In this document: piece after piece, positions 1 through 8,466 of the stretch
Position numbering within the stretch: position 1 is the stretch's first letter
How the letters are laid out: each line of letters opens with the position of its first letter
Translations under genes and position numbers: made by a program
Assembly: GCA_031291795.1 (NCBI GenBank)
Contig: JARLIJ010000185.1
Location: forward strand, 1-42,367
Source: Acetobacteraceae bacterium
GTDB lineage: Bacteria; Pseudomonadota; Alphaproteobacteria; Acetobacterales; Acetobacteraceae
DNA length: 42,367 nt
Direction of reading: 5' to 3'
The notes under the pieces: generated by a model
Told to the model about the DNA's origin: nothing
Seen by the model: the letters and a program-made list of their open reading frames with translations, nothing else
Databases searched by the model: none

Positions 1-76
1 GCATGGACCCGGGCACGCCACCTAAGCTGTTCGCCTCGGATCCGATGGCAGTCTGCATGGTGTCGCCTGTGCTCAT
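1..76 (-). CDS. 5' fragment of an unidentified fourth gene of the chemotaxis operon
   Basis: An ATG at 76 overlaps the cheA stop codon in an ATGA arrangement and opens a frame running off the window edge. Only 25 residues are visible (beginning MSTGDTMQTAIGSEAN), rich in Ser, Gly and Thr, with no recognisable domain. The translational coupling to cheA says it is probably a real operon member. A chemotaxis adaptor or receptor would be usual there, but nothing in the 25 residues shows that. Confidence 0.45.
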   Translation of the reverse strand, partial: MSTGDTMQTAIGSEANSLGGVPGSM

Positions 77-2082
77 GACGCTCTCGCCCGCTCTTCGCGA
101 AGCTGGCCGAACGAGACCAATTCAGCGACATCCAGGATCAGCGCGACGGTGCCGTCGCCCAGGATCGTGGCGCCGGAGAACATCGCGACGTCCGCATGCA
201 GCCGGGGAAGCGATTTGATAACGGTCTGATGGCTGCCGATGATCTGATCCACAGCCAGCCCGACTCGCAGATCGCCTGAAGCAACGACAACGATTTTCTG
301 GTACGGGTCGGGTGGGGTTGTCGCATTGAACAGCGTGCGTAGCCGCAGGAACGGCACCAGATCGCCGCGAATGTTCAGGAAGCTGCGTCCCTGGGTTCGT
401 GCATCCTCGGCTGCGGGCAATTCGACGCACTCTTCGACGGCCGACAACGCGATGACGTAGCGGGCGTCGCCAACCCGTACCAGCAGACCGTCGATAATCG
501 CAAGGGTGAGTGGAAGGCGCAGAGTCACTTCCGTCCCTTTGCCGGGATTGGTCGACAGGTCGATGGTGCCACGCAACCCTTCGATGGCCCGTTTGACGAC
601 ATCCATGCCGACGCCGCGACCCGACAGCGCAGTCACTTCACGCGCGGTGGAGAAGCCCGCATGGAAGAGAAACTGAAACAATTCGTTGTCGGTCAGCGTG
701 GCATCGGGCGCCACCAGGCCCTGCTGCTCCACCTTGGCGCGAATACGGTCCCGATCCAGTCCGCGGCCATCGTCCGTAATGGTGATATGCACCTGCGCAC
801 CCGCGTGGTGCGCGATCAACTGAATCCGACCTGTTGCCGGCTTGCCGCTCGCGGCGCGCATGTCGGGTGTTTCCAGCCCATGGTCGGCGGCATTACGGAT
901 CAGGTGGACCAGCGGATCGGCCAACCGCTCGATCATGGTCTTGTCCAGCTCGGTTTCCTCGCCCGTCGTGACCAGCTCGATGGGTTTGCCGAGGTCGCGG
1001 GACAGGTCGTGCACAAGACGGCGGAAACGGCCGAACAGCGAGCCGATCGGCACCATGCGTATGCCCATGGTGATATCGCGCAGGCCAGCGGAAAGACGTT
1101 CGATTTCCTCGGCAACCGATTTGATTGCAAGATCGGCGACCGACGACGACAGTTGCGCCAGACGGGTCTGGGCGATGACCAACTCGCCGACACGGTCCAT
1201 CAGCTCATCAAGCCGTTCGGCAGGAACACGAATGGTACTGACGGTTTTGGCGTTGTGGGGGTCACTCTGCTGCGCGGCCGCGGCTGGCACGGTCTTTTCG
1301 GCCGGTGGATCCTCCGCCGTGGCAGAAGGTGTCGGGGGCTGCTGCAACGCTGGCGCCACGGCGGCGGGCTTCGGTGGGTCGCTCCGGTGTTCGGCCAGGT
1401 TCTCCGCCGCTGCGATCGGTTCTATGTTGAGCTCCATGTCGTCAAGGACGAACAGGAAAACCTCGTCGATCGCCGAGCGCGGATGCGTTGTCTGCAGTGT
1501 CACATCCCAACGTATATAGCATGTACCCGGATCGATCTCCTCCAGCAGCGGCACATCGTCCGTCAGTGCGATGACATGCGCGGTACCAAGCGAGCGCAAT
1601 TCGTCCAGCAGCAACAGCGGGTTGGTTCCCGTCGCCATGGCGTCCTTTGGCAGACGGAAACGGATGCGCCAATCCGACTCAGCCTTGGCGACTGGCCCCG
1701 TCACAGCCTCCATAAGACGGCGGAGGTCGCTCAGGATGGCCTCACCCGCTCCGGCGCTCACAGTCGCCGGCTGTTCGATCAGCCGCCGCATCTGGTCTTT
1801 GGCCGCAAGTGCCACGGCAATGAGCTCGCGTGTCGGCGCCATCTCGCCCTTACGCACCAGATCGAAGGCCGTCTCCACGTGATGGGTGAACGCGGCGACG
1901 GCGTCGAAGCCAAACATCGCCCCCGAACCCTTGATGGTGTGCAGGGCGCGAAAGGCGGTATCGATCAGGTCCGTATCGTCAGGGGCGTGTTCCAGATCGA
2001 GCAGCGCCTGCTCCAACTGCTCGAGCAATTCCTGCGCTTCCTGTCGGAATGTCTCTGACGGATCCGTGGCCATCGCGGTCAT
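73..2082 (-). CDS. cheA: Chemotaxis histidine kinase CheA
   Basis: Cytoplasmic kinase that autophosphorylates under chemoreceptor control and passes phosphate to CheY. The 669 residues show the CheA order: an N-terminal HPt (P1) domain with His48 in ALHTIKGSG; a P2-like middle region with a Pro/Ala-rich linker; the dimerisation helix region (ERLDELMDRVGELV); the ATPase domain with N box HLIRNAADHGLE, G1 box DDGRGL and G2 box GRGVGMDVV; and a C-terminal CheW-like domain that docks to receptors. I start it at ATG 2082, which forms an ATGA overlap with the cheY stop; the frame is open upstream but that part lies inside cheY. It ends in another ATGA overlap with the next gene, so the operon is translationally coupled. 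Length and motifs are normal for the family; all catalytic boxes look intact. Confidence 0.96.
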   Translation of the reverse strand: MTAMATDPSETFRQEAQELLEQLEQALLDLEHAPDDTDLIDTAFRALHTIKGSGAMFGFDAVAAFTHHVETAFDLVRKGEMAPTRELIAVALAAKDQMRRLIEQPATVSAGAGEAILSDLRRLMEAVTGPVAKAESDWRIRFRLPKDAMATGTNPLLLLDELRSLGTAHVIALTDDVPLLEEIDPGTCYIRWDVTLQTTHPRSAIDEVFLFVLDDMELNIEPIAAAENLAEHRSDPPKPAAVAPALQQPPTPSATAEDPPAEKTVPAAAAQQSDPHNAKTVSTIRVPAERLDELMDRVGELVIAQTRLAQLSSSVADLAIKSVAEEIERLSAGLRDITMGIRMVPIGSLFGRFRRLVHDLSRDLGKPIELVTTGEETELDKTMIERLADPLVHLIRNAADHGLETPDMRAASGKPATGRIQLIAHHAGAQVHITITDDGRGLDRDRIRAKVEQQGLVAPDATLTDNELFQFLFHAGFSTAREVTALSGRGVGMDVVKRAIEGLRGTIDLSTNPGKGTEVTLRLPLTLAIIDGLLVRVGDARYVIALSAVEECVELPAAEDARTQGRSFLNIRGDLVPFLRLRTLFNATTPPDPYQKIVVVASGDLRVGLAVDQIIGSHQTVIKSLPRLHADVAMFSGATILGDGTVALILDVAELVSFGQLREERARAS

Positions 2083-2447
2083 GTACCGATCACCTTGCGT
2101 ATAACGGCGATCAGTTGTTCCTGCTGAAACGGCTTGGTGATCCAACCTGTTGCGCCGGCGGCCTTCGCTTGCTGCTTGATCCCAACGTCGGACTCTGTCG
2201 TGAGAAAGATGATGGGCACCCCCTTGTACGAAGGCAGCTTGCGCAACTCGCGGATCAAATCGAGTCCGTTCATCACCGGCATATTGAGGTCGGTCATCAC
2301 GAGGTCGGCCGCGGTAGTACGCGCCGTCGCCAAGCCTTCCGCGCCGTCGCCCGCCTGTACGACCGCGTAACCGGCTCCCGTCAGGGTGAGCTTCACCATC
2401 TGGCGGATACTGGCTGAATCATCGACACAAAGAATCGTCTTCGGCAT
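2079..2447 (-). CDS. cheY: CheY-type single-domain response regulator
   Basis: A 122-residue stand-alone receiver domain. Acidic pair Asp9/Asp10, phosphoacceptor Asp53 (in MTDLNMP), Thr84 and Lys105 (in ITKPF) are all present, so it should be phosphorylatable, presumably by the adjacent CheA. There is no output domain, as in CheY, which acts by binding a target such as the flagellar switch. Two TTG codons lie just upstream of ATG 2447 in frame, but the ATG is the natural start because it overlaps the STAS stop codon by one base (TGATG). Whether it drives a flagellar motor or another output cannot be told from this window. Confidence 0.93.
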   Translation of the reverse strand: MPKTILCVDDSASIRQMVKLTLTGAGYAVVQAGDGAEGLATARTTAADLVMTDLNMPVMNGLDLIRELRKLPSYKGVPIIFLTTESDVGIKQQAKAAGATGWITKPFQQEQLIAVIRKVIGT

Positions 2448-2776
2448 CAACAAATCTCCGTATTCAACCAGAATGCATGGTTCTGCGCCGTCGGTCCGGA
2501 GAGGAAACCGCCGCGCTCAAGCGAGTCACGCATGGCGCCGGAAACAGGATGAGCGAACCTGATCGTTCTGTTCATCGCATGAGCGCTCAATTGCGCCGCA
2601 AGGAGCAACTGGATGATACTTAGATCGACTTCATCGGCCTCGTTACATTCGACCTCTACGGTACCGTAACGTGCACTCGCTTCCAAAAGTTTCATCTTGA
2701 TTTCATCGGCGGTGCGCAAGGTGAGCGCCCCTTCCAGGTGTAACGTTCCAGTTTCATCGGCCTCTGCATTCGTCAT
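2447..2776 (-). CDS. STAS-domain protein, first gene of the che operon
   Basis: A 109-residue protein built as one STAS domain: a GTLHLEGALTLRTADEI start typical of the fold, then a central strand and loop (VDLSIIQLLLAAQLSA) where anti-sigma-factor antagonists carry their regulatory Ser/Thr. Here the segment reads EVDLSIIQLL, so a Ser is available. STAS proteins commonly open chemotaxis and related signalling operons in proteobacteria. It is coupled to cheY by a one-base overlap. The exact role (localisation, partner switching or dosage of the array) is unknown. Family assignment is firm; function is inference. Confidence 0.85.
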   Translation of the reverse strand: MTNAEADETGTLHLEGALTLRTADEIKMKLLEASARYGTVEVECNEADEVDLSIIQLLLAAQLSAHAMNRTIRFAHPVSGAMRDSLERGGFLSGPTAQNHAFWLNTEIC

Positions 2777-3217
2777 CGATTCGCCATTCTTTCGGGTACG
2801 CCGATGACGCGCGCATGCGGCAGTACCAACCCGAGGTCCCTGCAGATGAATATATGGAAGAGGGGCAAAAGCCCCACATAAGGTCCGCTAGACCGTCTTA
2901 TCCAGGGCTTCACCGTCGATGACGCTAACTGCGCATAGGGCATGGCTGTCCTGCGCCCTATTTATCGCGGACTCAGATGCGGACACGGCAGGCGCCTGCG
3001 GTTTGCAGAACGGACTAGCTTCGGAGACACAAGCCCGTTTGGCTTACGGACCGGTGGCCAGGAAGTTGGGCACCGGGCTCCTGAACAGTGCTACCTCGTG
3101 GCATCGACGGCAAAGGCAATGCGGGCTCCTGTGGCTGTCTTGCTGACATTGAGTCGGTATTGATTTAATCGGGAAAATCGCCTTGCGGGTGAGCCGCGCG
3201 AACTGCCGTCCCCAGTC
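2777..3217. other. Intergenic region between the che operon and the IS element
   Basis: 441 bases without a convincing gene. A perfect 5-bp hairpin with an AAAA loop (GGGGC/GCCCC, 2862-2875) lies about 90 bases upstream of the STAS start; it has no T-run, so it is not a clear terminator. The che promoter must lie here, but no clean -35/-10 pair stands out. Short open frames continue into the IS on the minus strand; they resemble no family I recognise and may be remnants of a gene cut by the insertion. Confidence 0.4.
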
Positions 3218-3267
3218 TGTCATTGCTGGATGAATTCTCCCCAAAAGTACCGGTTGAAAATTCTCCA
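3218..3267 (+). repeat. Left terminal inverted repeat of the IS21-like element
   Basis: Fifty bases that align without gaps to the reverse complement of 5494-5543. Identity is concentrated in the outer TGTCA, the CCGG at offset 33-36 and the inner AAAATTC-CCA box (10 of 11). Two spaced AATTC boxes form the multiple transposase binding sites usual at IS21 ends. Confidence 0.8.
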
Positions 3268-3370
3268 CTCTGACGCGCAACAGCCCGTCCTGTGTGGCGG
3301 GCAGCCGCCGGCGTGATGATGCCTTCCTTCGTGCGAGGCGGCGCTGGCAGTCCGACTTGGGGAAGTTGTC

Positions 3371-4602
3371 ATGATCCTGGACCTGCACCGCCAGGGGCTG
3401 CCTGTGTCGGCCATCGCCAGGCGGACCGGCGTCGACCGCAAGACCGTCCGTAAATACATCCAAGCCGGCCTCGAGCCGCCTTACTACGGCCCACGCCGTC
3501 CCCGGCCGACGCTGCTCGATGCCCATCACGCTTACCTGCGCGAACGCGTGGCGATCTACCCTGACCTGTCTGCACGGCGTCTGCTGCGGGAGCTACACGG
3601 GTTCCGGTATGCGGGCGGCTACAGCCAACTCACCGAGTTCCTGCGCGACGTCCGGCCGGCAGCCTCCGTCGGGTTCGAGCGCCGGTTCGAGACGTCTCCC
3701 GGCCAACAGGCCCAGGTCGACTTCGCCCAGTTCCGTACCGAGTTCACCGACGAGCCCGGCGCCGTTCGCGTCGTTTGGCCGTTCTCGAAGGTGCTGGGCC
3801 ACTCCCGGCTGATTTGGGCGACGTTCGTCATGCACCAGGACCTGCAGGCGGTGTTGCGCTGCCACGTCGCGGCCTTCGAAGCGATCGGCGGCGTGCCGGC
3901 CGAGATCCTCTATGACCGCATGCGCACCGCGGTCACCGGCGAGGGCGACGACGGCATCGTCTACAACGCCACCCTCCTGGCCTGCGCCCGCCATTACGGC
4001 TTCATGCCCAAGGCCTGTCGGCCCTACCGGGCCAAAAGCAAGGGCAAGGTCGAACGTCCGTTCCGCTACATCCGCCAGGACTTCTTCCTCGCCCGCAGCT
4101 TCCGCAATCTCGATGACCTGAACCGGCAGCTGCGCCGGTGGCTCGACAAGGACGCCAACGCCCGCGTGCACGCCACCACACGGCGCGTCGTCGCCGCTCA
4201 TTTCGCCGAGGAGCGCACCAGCCTCAAGCCGCTGCCGGCCGGGCCGTTCCAGGCGGCGCTGCGGCTGGAGCGGCGCGTCACCCGCTATGGCATGATCTCC
4301 GTCGGCGGCAATCTCTACAGCGTGCCCGACTGCACCTACAGGCGCGCCGTCGAGGTGCATACCCTGACCCGCGAGGTGCACATCTTCGAGGAGGGTCGCC
4401 AGATCGCCGCCCATCCCGTGCTCGATGGGCGCGGACAGCGCCGGATTGCCGGCGGCCACCGGCAGCACCGTCCACCGCCCAACAGCGCCACGCCCCGAGA
4501 GGCGCCCCCATGCCGCTGCGCTCCGGCGATGTGGTCGCGCGACGGCCGATCGAGATCTATGCCGCCGTGGGGCAACGCCTGGCCGGGGGAGCACCGACAT
4601 GA
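3371..4602 (+). pseudogene. istA: IS21 transposase IstA, frameshifted near the C-terminus
   Basis: DDE transposase that, with IstB, cuts and joins IS21 ends. The frame from ATG 3371 has an N-terminal helix-turn-helix (LPVSAIARRTGVDRKTVRKY) and an RNase H-like core with the complete triad Asp117 (QVDFA), Asp182 (LYDRM) and Glu228 (GKVERP). After about residue 378 the frame loses family resemblance, while the next frame resumes with the expected ending (PLRSGDVVARRPIEIYAAVG) and stops at 4602, overlapping the istB start by ATGA. The switch needs one lost base and sits at a C5 run, 4505-4509. It may be a real mutation, a sequencing error or a programmed -1 shift. Without the shift, the first frame runs on to 5038. 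Confidence 0.88.
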
Positions 4603-5479
4603 GCGAGACGCCGATCGCCGCGGCTCCGGCCACGCTGGACCGCGTCCGCCACAGCCTGGTCGGCCTCAAGATGCCGCGCGCCCTGGAGGCGCTCAATCAC
4701 GTCGTGCGCCAGATCGAGCGCGGCGAAACCCCGGCCCTCGAAGCCATCGACACCCTGCTTGCCGGGGAGCTGACGCTGCGCGAGGGCAGCCGCAGCAAAG
4801 CAGCGCTGCGCATGGCCCGGCTCACCACGGTCAAGACCCTGCAGAGCTACGACTTCTCGTTCCAGCCCTCGCTCGACCGCAACCGCATCCTGGCCCTGGC
4901 ACAGCTCGATTTCATCAGCCGTCACGAGGCGCTGCACCTGCTCGGGCCGCCCGGCACCGGCAAGTCCCACCTCGCCGTCGCCCTCGGCGTCGAGGCCGTC
5001 CGCGCCGGACGCAGCGTCTACTTCTCGCCGCTCGCTGACATCGTCGCCTCGCTGGCCCGAGCCGAACGCGAGGGCACGCTGCGCGAGCGCATCCGGTTCC
5101 TGTGCCGGGCCTCGTTGCTGATCGTCGACGCTGGAGCCGCGAAGCGGATCAAGGGCTACCTGCCGGTCGGCGCCGGCAATCTGTTTTTCCAGCTGGTCAA
5201 CGCCCGCTACGAGCACGGCGCCATGATCCTCACCAGCAATCGCGGCTTCGCCGAATGGGGCGAAGTGTTCGGCGACCAGGTGGTCGCTACCGCGCTGCTC
5301 GACCGCTTGTTGCACCACGCTGTGGTGGTGCAGGTCGAGGGCGCCAGCTACCGCTTGCGCCAACATGCCGACCTCGTCCCGGAGGTAGTGCGCACCCGAC
5401 CTATTCCTCCGGTCCCCCCCCGCCACCGTGTCGCGGACGGCCAGCAAAGGACAGGAGCGCCGATCCAACCAACGGCTGA
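4599..5479 (+). pseudogene. istB: IS21 helper ATPase IstB, frameshifted and with altered Walker B
   Basis: AAA+ ATPase that partners IstA in target selection. ATG 4599 overlaps the istA stop. Walker A is intact (GPPGTGKSH, residues 116-124) and the downstream sensor region (MILTSNRGFAEWGEVFGD, then LLDRLLHH) is typical. Two defects show. First, where the family reads IVDEIGYLPV this copy reads IVDAGAAKRIKGYLPV, about six extra residues that remove the acidic residue after the Walker B Asp. Second, a C8 tract at 5414-5421 separates the body from the expected proline-rich tail (PPPPPCRGRPAKDRS), which lies in the -1 frame and stops at 5479. Unshifted, the frame reads through the right repeat to 5690 beside the wza stop. 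Confidence 0.85.
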
Positions 5480-5493
5480 TCACCAAACCAAAC

Positions 5494-5543
5494 TGGGGAA
5501 TTTTACTCCGGCACAAATGCGGAATTTTGAAGCGGCGTTGACA
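5494..5543 (-). repeat. Right terminal inverted repeat of the IS21-like element
   Basis: Partner of the left repeat; read on the minus strand it starts TGTCAACGCC and contains AAAATTCCGCA and AAAATTCCCCA boxes. The istB reading frame upstream of the C8 tract runs straight through this repeat and out of the element to 5690. Confidence 0.8.
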
Positions 5544-5676
5544 ATCGTCCGTGCGGCCCGTATCCGCCACAGCTGGCGATGCCCACTTTCAAGGCGTCAT
5601 GGGCTCCTCCGTCTCTCGCGCAACACCGCGTTCACCATCGTCCAGACATCGCCGAACCGCGTCGCCACCAAACCGG

Positions 5677-6870
5677 CTAATTCGTCGTAGCCCTCACGAA
5701 GCTGCCAGACTCCGTGAACGGCAGCAGCAGGGTGAACACCTTGCTGATATCGGTGATCGGCGCATTCGACACGTAGATCGTATCATTGTTTCGCATCGCG
5801 ATCCGGTTGGCGAGGAAGAAGGACGAGGCGTCCGTCATATCGAGGGCATAGATCGTCGGGATCCGGTCCGGCAGCGACGCGGGAACGTGCACGCCAAGGC
5901 CCTCGATCGTGGCGCGCGTTTCATAGCGGTAAAGGAAGACCGCGCGCGCGTTGGCTCGGTCGTCCTGCAGACCACCCGCCTTGGCGAGCGCGTCCGCCAG
6001 GCTGATATCCGTGTCCCCGAACGGGAACCGACGGTCGAGTTGGCTGAGCGTCGTCGTCTGCCCGGTCGCGCCGACGGCCAGGAAGTAGCGCGGTTCATGC
6101 GCCACGTAGACAACGTCGCCCGGCTCCATGGCGATGTTCTGCCGCGGATGCATGGCAATTTCGGATAGCAGTGCCGTCTCGGCCTCGCCGTGGCGCTGGA
6201 CCGTCACCAAAGATTCATACATCGGGAACCGGGGCCCCTGGGCGCGTGCGATGGCGCCCAAAACGCGCTCACCGCTCGCGTCCATGGAGAACCGGGTTGC
6301 CAACCCGACCTCACCCAGCACGCTGACGTCGTTGGCATGACGTTCGGCGAAGCTCACCACCACTTGCGGCTTCAGGGCGCGGTCGCTGAGCCTGCGCTCG
6401 ACCTCTGCCTGGATGTCGAGCGGGCTCCGATCGGCTGCCCTGATCTTGCCGGCCCACGGGACGGAGATATACCCGTCCTGCCCCACCTGCTGCGGCGGAA
6501 GTTGCACAAAGTTGCCGGGGCGGCTGCCGGCATCCGGCGGAATGAAGAGGCCACCGCTGCCGGTCTCGAAGATCGTAACCTGCAGCACGTCGCCGACTCC
6601 GACCAGAATGGCGGATGGCGGCTGACTGAGATAGTCGCTGCCGAACCGAGGCGGCTCATCATGCGAGGTCAACCGGCCGGCAACGGCGCCATCGACCTGG
6701 ATGAGCGCAAAGCCCGCGCTCGGCTGGGGCACGTTCTGCACCATGATCGCCGGCGAGTTCATGATTTCGCTGAGCTTGGGGCCACTGCTGGGGATGAACG
6801 AGGTGCATCCGGCGGGGAGCATGATCAGGATCGCACCCGCCCAACCCTTCCAACAACGCAGAAAAATCAT
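5677..6870 (-). CDS. Polysaccharide export lipoprotein (Wza/GumB/ExoF type)
   Basis: Outer-membrane export channel component for capsule or EPS. The 397 residues start with a lipoprotein signal ending in a lipobox, LPAGC with Cys22. The poly_export domain follows (VGVGDVLQVTIFE..., then DGYISVPWAGKIRAADRS), and after it SLBB-like repeats (VLGEVGLATRF; FLAVGATGQTTT). I start at ATG 6870 because it gives a clean signal peptide; the frame is open upstream to 6963 without one. It is the last gene of the minus-strand arm and fits with the Wzc-type protein encoded at 13588-15786. The gene ends 133 bases from the IS element. Function by family is firm; the polymer handled is inferred from the neighbours. 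Confidence 0.93.
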   Translation of the reverse strand: MIFLRCWKGWAGAILIMLPAGCTSFIPSSGPKLSEIMNSPAIMVQNVPQPSAGFALIQVDGAVAGRLTSHDEPPRFGSDYLSQPPSAILVGVGDVLQVTIFETGSGGLFIPPDAGSRPGNFVQLPPQQVGQDGYISVPWAGKIRAADRSPLDIQAEVERRLSDRALKPQVVVSFAERHANDVSVLGEVGLATRFSMDASGERVLGAIARAQGPRFPMYESLVTVQRHGEAETALLSEIAMHPRQNIAMEPGDVVYVAHEPRYFLAVGATGQTTTLSQLDRRFPFGDTDISLADALAKAGGLQDDRANARAVFLYRYETRATIEGLGVHVPASLPDRIPTIYALDMTDASSFFLANRIAMRNNDTIYVSNAPITDISKVFTLLLPFTESGSFVRATTN

Positions 6871-7014
6871 GCTGTAATTACCTTGAATGGTCGATTGGAA
6901 GGTCACCGCCCAAGCGGCGGCGGACCTTGGACACGCGCAGGCCGTGCGGTCGGAAGCGCGCAACGCACCCTCGGTCGTCCGGCCGGGGCCGCGAATCCGA
7001 TGGCAGGGCGCCCG

Positions 7015-7185
7015 CTACCTCGTCGGACGACCGATCCAGCTTGCGATCAAAAGGCACAGGATCCCGGTCGTAGCCGCAAAAGCAAGCACGGCCAGCCACA
7101 CGAAGCCGGCCAGGAGCATGCCCATGGCAACGAAGAGCCCAATCGCGCTGACCGCAACGAGCGTGAAAACCGGGTAGCGCGTCAA
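7015..7185 (-). CDS. Small two-helix membrane protein (56 aa), function unknown
   Basis: A short gene below the usual length cut-off. A TTG start at 7185 is preceded by a strong ribosome-binding site, GGAGG at 7196-7200, ten bases upstream. The product is almost wholly hydrophobic: a Met-Thr-Arg-Tyr-Pro head, a helix around residues 6-30, a second around 31-51, and a basic tail GRPTR. There is no family I recognise. It lies between a glycosyltransferase gene and wza in the minus arm, so it probably belongs to polysaccharide assembly or export, but that is position-based inference. The opposite-strand ORF over the same bases lacks these signals. Confidence 0.65.
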   Translation of the reverse strand: MTRYPVFTLVAVSAIGLFVAMGMLLAGFVWLAVLAFAATTGILCLLIASWIGRPTR

Positions 7186-7268
7186 GGAAGCACTGCCTCC
7201 GTGCTGCTGTGTGATGCTGTGCGGCTCTCACGAAGCAGACCGGTCGACGACTGTAAAGAGACCAGGGT

Positions 7269-8420
7269 TCAAATGCGAGGCTCCTGGCCGCGACGCACCA
7301 GCGTCGCGACCAATTCGCGGCAGTCTTCCGGGGCGTAGAGGAACGCGATCCTCGGCAGGGCCGCAATGCCGGCCTGCAACGCCCGATAATGCGCATCATC
7401 CAACGTGCCGACGAACGTCCTGACCGCCTGCGCCGGGTCGCCCTCCAGCAACACGCCGACCCCCTGTTCGGCAAGCCAGGCGCCGGTTGCGACATCCTGG
7501 CACGCGATCGGCACGGCGCCGAACAGCCCGGCTTCGTACAGCCGATTCGGCAAGAGCCAGTCCGAGTTGCTCCCCGCCTCATAGAAATCGATTGCCCACG
7601 CGAAATGCACGTCCCCATAAAGCTGGGGCAGGTCACGCGCCCGGTTGTAGGCGCCGCCGAACGACAACCCCGGCGTGGCCGCGACCACAGCATCGAATTG
7701 TGGCAGCACCGATGTCGCTACCCGACCGCGGATGACGATCTCCACCGTCCCCGGATGGGCGATGGCGAGGTCGGCGAGCATCTGCAGGCTGCGCGCGCAG
7801 CGTATGACGCCGAACCAGCCGATGCGCCAAGGCGGACCGGGTGGCCGCGCGGGATGATCCCGCGCGGCCACCAGCGGGCCGTCGAACTCGAAGGTCAGGG
7901 CCTTGTTCTCGACGACCGTGACTTCAGGCAGCTGCGCGTGAACCCGGGCGAAATGTCGTGTGATGAAATGCGGAGAACTGACAACCAGCCGTTGGCACTG
8001 CCTCAGCAGGCGACGTTCGACCGCGCGCAGCAGGCGGCCTCCGGGTCCGGCAGCCCCCATCAGTCGGTGGATGTCGAGGCACTCGAAGATAAGCGGCGCC
8101 GACGGCACCAGGAGCCGCCGAGCAAAAGCGGCAAGGATGAGTGTCTCCAGTTGTCGGGCCAGAATGGCATCTGCCCCACGGACCAGTGAGCGCCAGCGCG
8201 GCGTCGCGAGCGCCGCTCCAAGCACGGCCACTGCGCGCTGCCAGAGCCGCGCATCCGCCGTGCGGCCGAGCGGCAATGGCACGGTCCCATCCACCTCGGC
8301 CGGGGGTTCCCCGCGATGGAACCCAAGCAGCCCGACCGTGGCCCCACCGGCATGCAACATCCGCACGCGCCGGTGAACCGCCGGGTCGTTCAGGTCATGC
8401 ACGAAGTAGACGACGTTCAT
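7269..8420 (-). CDS. Glycosyltransferase, GT-B fold (GT4-like)
   Basis: Predicted cytoplasmic retaining transferase that adds a sugar to the lipid-linked EPS unit. The 383 residues start with MNVVYFVHDLNDPAVHRRV, a GT-B N-terminal sugar-acceptor domain with a glycine-rich loop (LHAGGATVGLLGF). In the C-terminal domain, PPWRIGWFGVIRC opens the donor-binding half, and the nucleotide-sugar region reads LLPNRLYEAGLFGAVPIA, the usual E-x7-E-type segment in divergent form. ATG 8420 is chosen over the upstream GTG at 8492 because the extra residues look like leader sequence overlapping the previous gene. Donor and acceptor are not predictable. It follows the GT2 gene by 46 bases and probably shares its transcript. 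Confidence 0.82.
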   Translation of the reverse strand: MNVVYFVHDLNDPAVHRRVRMLHAGGATVGLLGFHRGEPPAEVDGTVPLPLGRTADARLWQRAVAVLGAALATPRWRSLVRGADAILARQLETLILAAFARRLLVPSAPLIFECLDIHRLMGAAGPGGRLLRAVERRLLRQCQRLVVSSPHFITRHFARVHAQLPEVTVVENKALTFEFDGPLVAARDHPARPPGPPWRIGWFGVIRCARSLQMLADLAIAHPGTVEIVIRGRVATSVLPQFDAVVAATPGLSFGGAYNRARDLPQLYGDVHFAWAIDFYEAGSNSDWLLPNRLYEAGLFGAVPIACQDVATGAWLAEQGVGVLLEGDPAQAVRTFVGTLDDAHYRALQAGIAALPRIAFLYAPEDCRELVATLVRRGQEPRI

Positions 8421-8466
8421 GCCGCGTCTGTCTCGCACGACACCCTGTATGACGCGACCAGCCGCC

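Larger units (their letters stand above)
3218..5543 (+). mobile_element. IS21-family insertion sequence (2326 bp), probably inactive
   Basis: The element begins with TGTCA and ends with TGACA, as IS21 elements do. It carries istA and istB in the usual overlapping order on the plus strand. Each end holds the family's two subterminal repeats of the AAAATTC(C/T)CCA type. Both ORFs are frameshifted at C-runs, and IstB has an altered Walker B region, so autonomous transposition looks unlikely. I see no target duplication: the bases outside the left end (..CCAGTC) and right end (ATCGTCC..) do not match. It lies between the che operon and the EPS locus and could mark an old rearrangement point. Confidence 0.92.

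Noticed and set aside
3593-4696. 367-residue minus-strand frame inside the IS element
   Set aside because: Antisense to the IstA catalytic core; composition typical of a shadow frame.
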